Below are positions 25,943 to 33,918 of a stretch of 45,345 nucleotides of DNA, in pieces. The position numbers and the translations under genes are program-made. The stretch is from an uncultured Lachnospiraceae bacterium. GTDB lineage: Bacteria; Bacillota; Clostridia; Lachnospirales; Lachnospiraceae. Position 1 is the stretch's first letter. Each line of letters begins with the position of its first letter. The stretch spans positions 1 to 45,345 of the forward strand of contig CAQGLR010000031.1 of assembly GCA_948794795.1 (NCBI GenBank), in the 5' to 3' direction. The notes beneath the pieces were generated by a model. The model saw nothing but the letters and a program-made list of their open reading frames with translations. It did no database searches and was not told where the DNA came from.

Positions 25943-26650
25943 ATGATTTATTCACAGGAAGTAGAAAACATGTGCCCAGTTGCCCAGGGTGTTGCCCACG
26001 GTTGTGCACCTATCCCAGAGGAAGCAAAATGGGTTAAAGCAAAGGAAGTAAAGGATATCTCCGGTTTTACACATGGTGTAGGCTGGTGTGCACCACAGCA
26101 GGGTGCCTGTAAACTTACACTTAATGTAAAAGAAGGTATTATCCAGGAAGCTTTAGTTGAGACTATTGGATGTTCAGGTATGACACACTCTGCAGCAATG
26201 GCTGCTGAGATTCTTCCAGGACGTACAGTTATGGAAGCTTTAAATACTGACCTTGTTTGTGATGCTATCAATACAGCTATGAGGGAGTTATTCTTACAGA
26301 TTGTATATGGCCGTTCACAGTCAGCATTTTCAGAGGACGGGCTTGCTATAGGCGCTGGTCTTGAAGACCTTGGAAAAGGACTCCGTTCACAGGTTGGTAC
26401 AATGTATGGTACATTAAAAAAAGGTCCCCGTTACCTTGAGATGGCTGAAGGTTATGTTACAGCAATCGCTCTTGACGCAGATGACTTAATCATTGGTTAC
26501 AAGTTCGTTAGCCTTGGAAAGATGACAGACTTCATCAAGAAGGGTGATGACCCTAATACAGCATGGGAAAAGGCAAGTGGCCAGTATGGCCGTGTTGAAG
26601 ATGCTGTTAAGCTCATTGACCCTAGAACAGATAAAGAAATCGAAAAATAA
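25943..26650 (+). CDS. NifU-like iron-sulfur scaffold paired with GGGtGRT
   Basis: A 235-aa NifU/IscU-N-like protein. Cysteines that could hold an Fe-S cluster occur in NMCPVAQG, HGCAP, GWCAPQQGAC and the IscU-like IGCSGMTHSAAMAAE; the domain ends with a C-terminal segment of unknown role (YVTAIALDADDLIIGYKFVSLGKM). The ATG at 25943 is seven bases after AGGAG; the ATG at 25937 is only one base from it. In Clostridia this gene is regularly next to the GGGtGRT gene, as here (20-bp gap), so the two products very likely work together. The target of the scaffold is unknown. Confidence 0.8.
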   Translation: MIYSQEVENMCPVAQGVAHGCAPIPEEAKWVKAKEVKDISGFTHGVGWCAPQQGACKLTLNVKEGIIQEALVETIGCSGMTHSAAMAAEILPGRTVMEALNTDLVCDAINTAMRELFLQIVYGRSQSAFSEDGLAIGAGLEDLGKGLRSQVGTMYGTLKKGPRYLEMAEGYVTAIALDADDLIIGYKFVSLGKMTDFIKKGDDPNTAWEKASGQYGRVEDAVKLIDPRTDKEIEK

Positions 26651-26670
26651 TATAAAGGAGGCAACGAATA

Positions 26671-27681
26671 ATGGCATTATTTGAATCATATGAAAGAAGA
26701 ATTGATAAGATTAATAGCGTATTAAACAGCTATGGTATTGCTTCTATCGAAGAAGCTGAAAAGATTACAAAGGATGCTGGACTTAACGTTTATGACCAGG
26801 TTAAAGGTATCCAGCCAATCTGTTTTGAGAATGCATGCTGGGCTTACATAGTAGGTGCTGCTATAGCAATTAAGAAAGACTGCCGCCGTGCTGCAGATGC
26901 AGCTGCTGCTATTGGCGAAGGTTTACAGTCATTCTGTATCCCTGGTTCAGTTGCTGATACACGTAAAGTAGGTCTTGGCCATGGTAACTTAGGCAAGATG
27001 CTTCTTGAAGAAGAGACAGACTGTTTCTGCTTCTTAGCAGGACATGAGTCATTTGCAGCAGCAGAGGGTGCTATTGGTATTGCAGAGAAAGCTAACAAAG
27101 TACGTAAAAAACCTCTCCGTGTTATACTTAATGGTCTTGGAAAGGATGCTGCACAGATTATTTCACGTATTAATGGTTTTACATTTGTTGAAACAGAATA
27201 TGACCCATATACTAATACAGTAAAAGAGATTTTCCGTGAATCTTATTCTGATGGTCTCCGTTCTAAAGTAAACTGCTATGGTGCCAATGATGTATGTGAA
27301 GGTGTTGCAATTATGCATAAGGAAGGCGTAGATGTATCAATTACAGGTAACTCTACTAACCCAACACGTTTCCAGCACCCAGTTGCAGGCACATATAAGA
27401 AAGAATGTATTGAACAGGGCAAGAAATACTTCTCAGTAGCATCAGGTGGCGGTACTGGACGTACTCTCCATCCAGATAATATGGCTGCTGGTCCAGCTTC
27501 ATATGGTATGACTGATACACTCGGACGTATGCATAGTGATGCACAGTTCGCAGGTTCATCTTCAGTTCCTGCCCATGTTGAAATGATGGGACTTATTGGC
27601 GCTGGTAACAATCCAATGGTTGGAATGACAGTTGCAGTCGCAGTTTCCGTGCAGGAAGCAGCGGACGCTGGAAAGTTTTAA
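26671..27681 (+). CDS. GGGtGRT family protein
   Basis: A 336-aa protein named after its motif, visible here as SGGGTGRTLHPDN (~262-274). Other conserved stretches are FCIPGSVADTRKVGLGHGNLGKML and ITGNSTNPTRFQHPVAGTYKKE. Its composition and Gly-rich strands suggest a nucleotide- or cofactor-binding enzyme. No function is established. AAGGAGG precedes the ATG. It pairs with the NifU-like gene and is closed by a strong terminator. Confidence 0.88.
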   Translation: MALFESYERRIDKINSVLNSYGIASIEEAEKITKDAGLNVYDQVKGIQPICFENACWAYIVGAAIAIKKDCRRAADAAAAIGEGLQSFCIPGSVADTRKVGLGHGNLGKMLLEEETDCFCFLAGHESFAAAEGAIGIAEKANKVRKKPLRVILNGLGKDAAQIISRINGFTFVETEYDPYTNTVKEIFRESYSDGLRSKVNCYGANDVCEGVAIMHKEGVDVSITGNSTNPTRFQHPVAGTYKKECIEQGKKYFSVASGGGTGRTLHPDNMAAGPASYGMTDTLGRMHSDAQFAGSSSVPAHVEMMGLIGAGNNPMVGMTVAVAVSVQEAADAGKF

Positions 27682-27715
27682 TTTAATTCTTGTGGATGAA
27701 ATGCTGAAAAGCTGG

Positions 27716-27751
27716 AAAGTACCGTAACTTCAAGGGTTGCGGTACTTTTTT
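27716..27751 (+). terminator. Terminator of the NifU-like/GGGtGRT pair
   Basis: AAAGTACCGTAAC pairs with GTTGCGGTACTTT (13 bp, one G-U) around a short loop and runs into TTTTTT. Confidence 0.9.
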
Positions 27752-27935
27752 AATACAGCCGCCCTACAAAAAAAGTAAAACTTATAGGAATACTAGTTTT
27801 AGAAAGTATGCAGAAATTATATAATTATATAAACTCTGTTTTAAGCCAGAATAATAATACAAAATAATGTTACAAAAGATTGATAATAAAAGTATCGTAC
27901 TTAGTTAAGGTAAGATTAAAAAAGGAGATAAATAT

Positions 27936-28901
27936 ATGAGGAAATTAAAAAAACGGGTTCTGGCATTTACGGTATTACATTTAATGGTTTTATTTAACCT
28001 GGGTATAACAGGATGTGGTTTAAAAGATTATAATGCCAAAGAAGAAGAAATAGCAAAAACTATTTCTTCTGGTTCTTCTTCTGTAGTAGAAACTATTTCT
28101 TCTGGATATTATCTTTCCCTTGGAACTTTAGATGAAAATGTTATAATAAATGAAACAGAACGGAATAAGTCTGGAATAACAGTTGTAAATAAAAATATTA
28201 TTTTTCCACAATGCAGAATTAGAAGTATTAGTATGAAGAGCTGGTCACGGAGAGAAAAACCATATAATCCGCCAGAACCTGAAATTGTCCAATATGTAGA
28301 TGCTCTGGAAAATGCAGAAATAGTAGATAATGTTCCAGAAAAGGTTTTAAAAAAAATGGTGAAAATAGAAACGCATATATTATATTTAAATAGCCATAAT
28401 AAATTCCGGACAATAAGTATAATAAATTTTGGAAATGGATACCATGAGATTTCTGTTGCAAGGGATAATAAGAAAAATTTTGCAAAAAATATTCCAGTAC
28501 AGACAGATACAGGAAAGAAATATTATCAAATTTTTTTGCACTCGATGGAAGCAGAAAATATTATAAAGAAGTGGATTAACTGGGAAAGCCAGGGGAAAGA
28601 TGGATTCAGCCATATACAAAATGCCAGCCTGTCTGTTAATGGAAGTATGGATGTGACTAAGTTTAAAGAAGACCAGTTAAAGAAACTGAAAACATATTTA
28701 AAATCAGATAAAAAAATAGCTGAATCTCCTTGTGGTTATGAAAACTATTTTGAATGTATACAGGAGGATGGAAGTAAATTCCACTTTTCAATATCTGCAG
28801 ATGGAGAAAGTATTTCAACAGACAGGGCAGTATATGTAGTGGATTATCCAGACAATATAGAAATAGTAGAATTATTTAAAGAAATCCACAATCTGCATTG
28901 A
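27936..28901 (+). CDS. Predicted lipoprotein of unknown function
   Basis: A 321-aa protein I do not recognise. A basic, hydrophobic signal peptide ends at Cys27 in LGITGC, a proper lipobox, so it is probably anchored outside the membrane. A short Ser-rich linker repeats TISSG twice (~42-57). The rest is a mixed alpha/beta soluble domain with two similar-looking beta-rich halves (IIFPQCRIRSISM and FHFSISADGESIS). An AAAGGAGAT site precedes the ATG. It stands alone between two terminated units. Codon use is A-rich, but so is the whole region. Confidence 0.75.
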   Translation: MRKLKKRVLAFTVLHLMVLFNLGITGCGLKDYNAKEEEIAKTISSGSSSVVETISSGYYLSLGTLDENVIINETERNKSGITVVNKNIIFPQCRIRSISMKSWSRREKPYNPPEPEIVQYVDALENAEIVDNVPEKVLKKMVKIETHILYLNSHNKFRTISIINFGNGYHEISVARDNKKNFAKNIPVQTDTGKKYYQIFLHSMEAENIIKKWINWESQGKDGFSHIQNASLSVNGSMDVTKFKEDQLKKLKTYLKSDKKIAESPCGYENYFECIQEDGSKFHFSISADGESISTDRAVYVVDYPDNIEIVELFKEIHNLH

Positions 28902-29242
28902 CTGTAAGCAGGCATTGGCTACCTGTCCAGTAAAAACCAACCTCATTGCCACTTTACTTAGCCTGGTAAACCAGACCACCGCTTAAGAAGCATATATTTT
29001 AAAAGGCTGGTTTAATTAGGTTAAATTTCACTAGAAAATAGTGGATTTCTGATTTTATGGCATATGTACAAAAATTTTCCTTGAAATTTTTTCCCTAATT
29101 GGGTACAATAGGAAAGGAGGATATCCAAAGCAGTATTCTGGCAGGTTTTTCCATATTTTTCCATTTATGGCAAAGATATAGTCTATGTACAAAGGACAAG
29201 CCTGCATAGTATAAATCTTTTTATTTAGGAGGAATTAAAAAA
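28902..29242 (+). promoter_or_regulatory. gap promoter region and leader
   Basis: The 341-bp gap has no gene. A good promoter is TTGAAA (29081-29086), 17 bases, TACAAT (29104-29109), giving a leader of about 125 bases with a hairpin (CTATG/CATAG, 29182-29210). Upstream are small inverted repeats AAACCAG/CTGGTTT and CACTA/TAGTG of unknown role. Confidence 0.65.
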
Positions 29243-30259
29243 ATGGCAGTTAAAGTTGCAATCAATGGTTTTGGACGTATTGGACGTCTTGCATTCAGAC
29301 AGATGTTCGGTGCAGAAGGTTATGAAGTAGTAGCTATCAACGATCTTACAAGCCCTAAGATGCTTGCACATCTTTTAAAGTATGATTCATCACAGGGTAA
29401 GTACGACAAGGCTGATACTGTTTCAGCAGGTGAGGATTCAATTACAGTTGATGGTAAGGAAATCAAGATTTATGCATTCCCTGATGCTAACAACTGCCCT
29501 TGGGGTGAGCTTGGTGTTGATGTAGTTCTTGAGTGTTCAGGTTTCTATACATCAAAGGACAAAGCGCAGGCACATATCAATGCAGGTGCACGTAAGGTAG
29601 TTATCTCAGCTCCAGCAGGTAATGACCTTCCTACAATTGTATACAATACAAACCATGAGACATTAAAGGCTGATGACAAGATTATTTCAGCTGCTTCATG
29701 TACAACAAACTGTTTAGCTCCTATGGCTGATGCACTTAACAAGTATGCAGAAGTACAGTCTGGTATTATGGTAACAATCCACGCTTACACAGGTGACCAG
29801 ATGACACTTGACGGCCCACAGAGGAAAGGTGATTTAAGAAGGTCACGTGCTGCAGCAGTTAATATTGTTCCTAACAGCACAGGTGCTGCTAAAGCTATCG
29901 GTCTTGTTATCCCAGAGTTAAATGGTAAACTTATTGGTTCTGCACAGCGTGTTCCAACTCCTACAGGTTCAACTACTATCTTAACAGCAGTTGTTAAGAA
30001 GAGTGATGTAACTGTTGAAGGCATTAACGCAGCTATGAAAGCAGCAGCAAATGAGTCATTTGGATACAATGAAGACGAAATCGTTTCTTCAGATATCATT
30101 GGAATGAGATTTGGTTCTCTCTTTGATGCTACACAGACAATGGTTTCTAAGGTATCAGATGACCTCTATGAAGTACAGGTAGTTTCATGGTATGATAACG
30201 AGAATTCTTACACATCACAGATGGTAAGGACAATCAAGTACTTCTCAGAGTTATCATAA
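29243..30259 (+). CDS. gap: Glyceraldehyde-3-phosphate dehydrogenase
   Basis: A 338-aa type I phosphorylating GAPDH of glycolysis. Catalytic Cys153 (ASCTTNCLAP) and His180 (VTIHAYTGDQ) are present, the Rossmann opening is NGFGRIGR, and Asp34 (INDLT) indicates NAD use. Codon bias and the strong AGGAGG site fit high expression. It is followed by a terminator and then pgk and tpiA in the common glycolytic order. Confidence 0.95.
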   Translation: MAVKVAINGFGRIGRLAFRQMFGAEGYEVVAINDLTSPKMLAHLLKYDSSQGKYDKADTVSAGEDSITVDGKEIKIYAFPDANNCPWGELGVDVVLECSGFYTSKDKAQAHINAGARKVVISAPAGNDLPTIVYNTNHETLKADDKIISAASCTTNCLAPMADALNKYAEVQSGIMVTIHAYTGDQMTLDGPQRKGDLRRSRAAAVNIVPNSTGAAKAIGLVIPELNGKLIGSAQRVPTPTGSTTILTAVVKKSDVTVEGINAAMKAAANESFGYNEDEIVSSDIIGMRFGSLFDATQTMVSKVSDDLYEVQVVSWYDNENSYTSQMVRTIKYFSELS

Positions 30260-30305
30260 TATGTTTTTTCTGGAAGTATAATTGTATCTGGATTACGCTT
30301 CATGT

Positions 30306-30363
30306 ACGGGTCCGGTCTGTTTTGGACCGGGTCCGTTTTTCTATACTGGCATGATACCAGTAT
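30306..30363 (+). terminator. Terminator after gap, with a second hairpin
   Basis: ACGGGTCCGGTC pairs with GGACCGGGTCCGT (12 bp, two G-U) and is followed by TTTTT (30336-30340). A second stem, ATACTGG/CCAGTAT, lies at 30343-30363. The position between gap and pgk suggests partial termination, lowering pgk-tpiA relative to gap. Confidence 0.8.
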
Positions 30364-30393
30364 TCTATCTATATGTATTAAGGGAGGTAAATT

Positions 30394-31593
30394 ATGTTAA
30401 ATAAGAAATCAGTTGACGATATCAACGTAAAGGGTAAGAAAGTATTAGTAAGGTGTGACTTTAATGTGCCATTACAGGATGGAAAGATTACAGATGAGAA
30501 CCGTCTTGTAGCAGCACTTCCAACAATCAAGAAGTTAATAGCAGATGGAGGAAAGGTTATCCTTTGTTCACATTTAGGCAAGCCTAAGGGAGAGCCTAAG
30601 CCAGAACTTTCACTTGCACCAGTTGCAAAAAGGCTTTCAGAACTTTTAGGACAGGAAGTTAAATTTGCAGCAGATAATAACGTTGTTGGTGACAACGCAA
30701 AAGCTGCTGTAGATGCTATGAATGAAGGTGATGTAATACTTCTTGAAAACACACGTTACAGGGCAGAAGAAACTAAGAATGGTGAAGCTTTCTCTAAAGA
30801 ACTTGCTTCCCTTTGCGATGTATTTGTAAATGATGCATTTGGTACAGCACACAGGGCACACTGCTCAAATGTTGGTGTTACAGAGTATGTTGATGGTGAT
30901 TGTGTAGTTGGATATCTTATGCAGAAAGAAATTGATTTCCTTGGAAATGCAGTAAATAATCCAACAAGACCTTTTGTAGCTATTCTTGGTGGTGCTAAAG
31001 TTTCTTCAAAGATTTCAGTAATCAATAACCTTCTTGATAAAGTTGATACCCTTATTATTGGTGGTGGTATGGCTTATACATTTATGGCTGCGCATGGTGA
31101 AGAAGTCGGCAAGTCACTTCTTGAAGAAGACTACAAGCAGTATGCACTTGATATGGAGAAAAAGGCAGAAGAAAAGGGTGTTAAACTTCTTATCCCTACT
31201 GATACTGTTGCAGCAGATGATTTCTCAAATGATGCTAATTATAAAACTGTAGGACGTGGTGAGATTCCTGCAGACATGGAAGGCCTTGATATAGGAGAAG
31301 AGTCAGCAAAGCTTTTTGCAGATGCTATCAAAGGTGCAAAGACAGTAGTATGGAACGGACCTATGGGATGTTTTGAAATGCCTAATTTTGCTAAAGGAAC
31401 TATTGAAGTGGCTAAGGCTATGGCAGAACTTGAAGACGCAACAACAATTATTGGCGGCGGAGACAGTGCAGCAGCTGTAAACCAGTTAGGTTTCGGTGAC
31501 AAGATGACACATATTTCTACTGGTGGTGGTGCTTCCCTTGAATTCTTAGAGGGTAAAGAGCTTCCAGGCGTAGCAGCAGCAGACGACAAATAA
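30394..31593 (+). CDS. pgk: Phosphoglycerate kinase
   Basis: A 399-aa kinase making ATP from 1,3-bisphosphoglycerate. Visible signatures are VRCDFNVPLQDGKI (~22-35), the LCSHLGKPKG loop, ENTRYR, the GGAKVSSKI hinge segment and the C-terminal nucleotide site IGGGDSAAAVNQLG with STGGGASLEFLEGKELPG. GGGAGG precedes the ATG. The length is normal. Confidence 0.95.
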   Translation: MLNKKSVDDINVKGKKVLVRCDFNVPLQDGKITDENRLVAALPTIKKLIADGGKVILCSHLGKPKGEPKPELSLAPVAKRLSELLGQEVKFAADNNVVGDNAKAAVDAMNEGDVILLENTRYRAEETKNGEAFSKELASLCDVFVNDAFGTAHRAHCSNVGVTEYVDGDCVVGYLMQKEIDFLGNAVNNPTRPFVAILGGAKVSSKISVINNLLDKVDTLIIGGGMAYTFMAAHGEEVGKSLLEEDYKQYALDMEKKAEEKGVKLLIPTDTVAADDFSNDANYKTVGRGEIPADMEGLDIGEESAKLFADAIKGAKTVVWNGPMGCFEMPNFAKGTIEVAKAMAELEDATTIIGGGDSAAAVNQLGFGDKMTHISTGGGASLEFLEGKELPGVAAADDK

Positions 31594-31638
31594 TTACAAT
31601 AGTTATTGTGTGCACAGGCACACAGAAAGAGGTTTATA

Positions 31639-32385
31639 ATGGCAAGGAAAAGAATTATTGCAGGCAACTGGAAGATGAATAAGACTCCAAGCGAAGCAGT
31701 TGCTTTAGTTAATGAATTAAAAGATTTAGTTAAAAATGATGCTGTAGATGTAGTATATTGTGTACCTGCTGTTGATATTGTACCTGTTGTAGATGCTGTA
31801 AAGGGTACTAATGTAGAAGTTGGTGCTGAAAATATGTATTTTGAAGAAAGTGGAGCTTACACAGGTGAAGTTTCAGCTTCTATGCTTGTAGATGCAGGTG
31901 TAAAATATGTAATTATCGGACATTCAGAGCGCCGTGATTATTTTAAAGAGGACGACTGCCTGTTAAATAAGAAAGTTAAAAAAGCATTTGAAGCAGGCCT
32001 TACACCAATCCTTTGCTGTGGTGAGTCACTTGAGCAGAGGGAAACAGGCGTAACTATGGACTGGATACGCTTACAGATTAAGTCAGACCTTGCAGGTATA
32101 ACAGCAGACCAGGTTAAAACACTTGTTATTGCATATGAGCCAATATGGGCTATTGGTACAGGTAAAACAGCTACTGCAGACCAGGCACAGGAAGTATGCA
32201 AAGGAATACGTGACCTTATAGCTGAAATATACGATGAAGAAACAGCAGAAGCTGTACGTATCCAGTATGGCGGTTCAATGAATGCAGGCAATGCAAAAGA
32301 ATTACTTGCAAAACCTGATATTGATGGCGGCCTTATTGGTGGTGCTTCACTTAAAAAAGATTTTGGTGAGATTGTCAACGCATAA
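31639..32385 (+). CDS. tpiA: Triosephosphate isomerase
   Basis: A 248-aa TIM-barrel isomerase interconverting DHAP and glyceraldehyde 3-phosphate. Active-site residues Lys12 (GNWKMN), His95 (GHSERR) and Glu167 (AYEPIWAIGTG) are all present. The start is the ATG after AAAGAGG; the frame also opens at 31606 without a ribosome site. The last codons (IVNA, stop) and the following terminator are the segment duplicated at 41142-41231. Confidence 0.95.
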   Translation: MARKRIIAGNWKMNKTPSEAVALVNELKDLVKNDAVDVVYCVPAVDIVPVVDAVKGTNVEVGAENMYFEESGAYTGEVSASMLVDAGVKYVIIGHSERRDYFKEDDCLLNKKVKKAFEAGLTPILCCGESLEQRETGVTMDWIRLQIKSDLAGITADQVKTLVIAYEPIWAIGTGKTATADQAQEVCKGIRDLIAEIYDEETAEAVRIQYGGSMNAGNAKELLAKPDIDGGLIGGASLKKDFGEIVNA

Positions 32386-32460
32386 GTATAGGTTTTTTGC
32401 AAAAATCTGATACTTCAGGAATGTGGTAAATGGGGGTATCAAGGGAAATGGATTCCTTTG
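32371..32460 (+). repeat. Left copy of a 90-bp direct repeat (tpiA 3' end plus terminator)
   Basis: It runs from the last five codons of tpiA through its terminator. 32389-32460 is identical over 72 bp to 41160-41231; the first 18 bases differ at five positions. Weaker similarity runs about 15 bases further, through the T-run. Confidence 0.85.
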
Positions 32461-32472
32461 ATACCTCTTTTT
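32433..32472 (+). terminator. Terminator of tpiA
   Basis: GGTATCAAGG pairs with CCTTTGATACC (one bulge) and runs into CTTTTT. The copy at 41205-41243 differs on the 3' arm but keeps pairing, which suggests that both act as terminators. Confidence 0.75.
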
Positions 32473-32657
32473 GGTGTCTTAGAAACCAGCTAAACTATCA
32501 TAAATATATATCATAATATCAGAATAATAGAGCATATACAGGAATTAACCCAGACAGTGCAGGAACAGAAATTGCATTGTTTCTATACTATCAATATATT
32601 AAGGGAAATATGGAAGACATTACTGAATATAATATAAAGAATTATTTGATATATACA

Positions 32658-32761
32658 GTGTCTTTGAAAACGTAGTATTTTTTGATTTCCAGCATTAGAG
32701 AATGCTAAAATTCCCAGTATCTAAAGGGCTTTGTGGGTATTCGGCATCTAGGAAAAGACAC
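32658..32761. repeat. Inverted-repeat-bounded segment, possible mobile-element remnant
   Basis: GTGTCTTT (32658-32665) and AAAGACAC (32754-32761) bound a 104-bp segment with an inner perfect hairpin AGCATT/AATGCT (32691-32706). The rest of the 551-bp gap (32386-32936) has no gene. The element is at the left side of the proposed island. Confidence 0.35.
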
Positions 32762-32846
32762 AAAATTTAGAACACTATCTATCTATTTTTAATTGAAAAA
32801 TTAATGTATTTGTAGTAATTTTTATTATTTTTATATTTTTATAATC

Positions 32847-32889
32847 AAAAAAACACTACAGAAACGCTGTAAGGCATTTCTGCGGCGTT
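32847..32889 (-). terminator. Terminator of the dynamin-like operon
   Basis: On the minus strand CGCAGAAA pairs with TTTCTGT (outer pairs partly mismatched) and is followed by TTTTTTT. It lies about 50 bases after the stop of the membrane-protein gene. Confidence 0.6.
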
Positions 32890-32936
32890 CATGATATTGT
32901 TTTGAGTCCAGAAATACATATAATTTTTTTAAGCTA

Positions 32937-33542
32937 TTAACTATTTAAATATCTGTCAGTGTTAGTATAAACTATAGATAATTCATGTATAAGAGCCATC
33001 ATATCCCTGTCCTTATCAGTATAGCTGTAATCATTACTAGCACTTAACGACATAATTTCACCAATAGTCTTATTATTAACCTTTGGATGAATTGATTTTG
33101 ACTTTGCGAGAATACTAATTACAAGAATACCAACCATGATTATAATTATAGCTATTGTACCGTTGCTTATTTCCATCTTATTACCCTGCCCTTTTTTATT
33201 AATTTTAATGGTTCTTATTAATCTTTCTGCATTAGGAAACTTATTACCCTGCCCTCTTTTATTAATTTTAACGGTTCCTATTAATCTTTCTGCATTAGGA
33301 AACTCTTTTATTATAGCTTCCTTTGCTTGTTGAAACTCTGAAACCTTTATCTTAGCTTTCATTTTTTTTGAAGTTTTTTGGAGAATCTTCTTTACTTCAT
33401 TATATTCGGAAGTTTTATAAGCCTTTTCCAACCGCTCTGCCTCAGATTCAGAAAGATACTGCTTTGCATACTTTTTGCATTTTAACATTAATTTATTTAT
33501 GGTCGTTTTTTTCAAGTCATTAAAAAAATGTAAGCTATTCAT
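32937..33542 (-). CDS. Membrane-anchored small protein of the dynamin-like operon
   Basis: A 201-aa protein I do not recognise. The N-terminal ~85 residues are helical and highly basic. Then a 21-residue unit beginning FPNAERLI and ending GQGNK occurs twice in tandem. One membrane segment, GTIAIIIIMVGILVISILA, follows (around 125-143), and the remaining ~55 residues form a charged tail. The ATG at 33542 is chosen with GGGAAG about nine bases ahead; a GTG at 33551 would be too close. It is the last gene of the four-gene operon and a plausible membrane partner of the two GTPases. Confidence 0.7.
   Translation of the reverse strand: MNSLHFFNDLKKTTINKLMLKCKKYAKQYLSESEAERLEKAYKTSEYNEVKKILQKTSKKMKAKIKVSEFQQAKEAIIKEFPNAERLIGTVKINKRGQGNKFPNAERLIRTIKINKKGQGNKMEISNGTIAIIIIMVGILVISILAKSKSIHPKVNNKTIGEIMSLSASNDYSYTDKDRDMMALIHELSIVYTNTDRYLNS
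33178..33303 (-). repeat. In-frame 63-bp tandem duplication
   Basis: Units 33178-33240 and 33241-33303 agree at 60 of 63 bases, adding exactly 21 codons to the membrane-protein gene. Low divergence points to a recent event. Confidence 0.9.
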
Positions 33543-33544
33543 AA

Positions 33545-33901
33545 TCAACACTTCCCATCAATTATATTAATGATTTTTTCACGATAGCTCTCGATAGCTT
33601 TGATTTTCTCTGCTTCAGATAATGCAGATGATACCTTGTTTCCCAGCTCTGGAGAGAGTTGGGGAAACTTCTCTGTAAAAGCACTTAATGCAACAGAAAC
33701 CGATTCATATCCTGTTAATTCTCTAACGGTCTCATCAAGAATACTGTTTGCCGTTGAAAAATCAAGAGAATTGCAGGCATCCAAAAAACTATCAGCCTTT
33801 GCCTGGCCACAATACCTTGATATGATAATTGAAATCTTCTTTAATGATTCTTTAGAGCTTGCAACGGTAGATGCAAAACTCGCTGGGTGTATTAACTCCA
33901 T
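33545..33901 (-). CDS. Small helical protein of the dynamin-like operon
   Basis: A 118-aa soluble protein, predicted mostly helical, not recognised. The segment LKKISIIISRYC to TEKFPQL loosely resembles residues ~10-90 of the next gene's product (LKK, Y, A, IL, FP positions), so the two may share an adaptor fold; this is a by-eye impression only. The ATG at 33901 follows AAAGGGAG; an in-frame TTG at 33922 overlaps the GTPase stop. It lies between the larger GTPase gene and the membrane-protein gene with tight spacing. Confidence 0.65.
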   Translation of the reverse strand: MELIHPASFASTVASSKESLKKISIIISRYCGQAKADSFLDACNSLDFSTANSILDETVRELTGYESVSVALSAFTEKFPQLSPELGNKVSSALSEAEKIKAIESYREKIINIIDGKC

Positions 33902-33918
33902 TTCAAATGCTCCCTTTC

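Noticed and set aside
29110..29242. Small peptide gene or riboswitch in the gap leader
   Set aside because: AAAGGAGG occurs near 29113 but no start codon with a reasonable frame follows, and no known riboswitch core was recognised.
32937..33551. GTG start at 33551 for the membrane-protein gene
   Set aside because: The ribosome site GGGAAG is only about two bases away; the ATG at 33542 has normal spacing.
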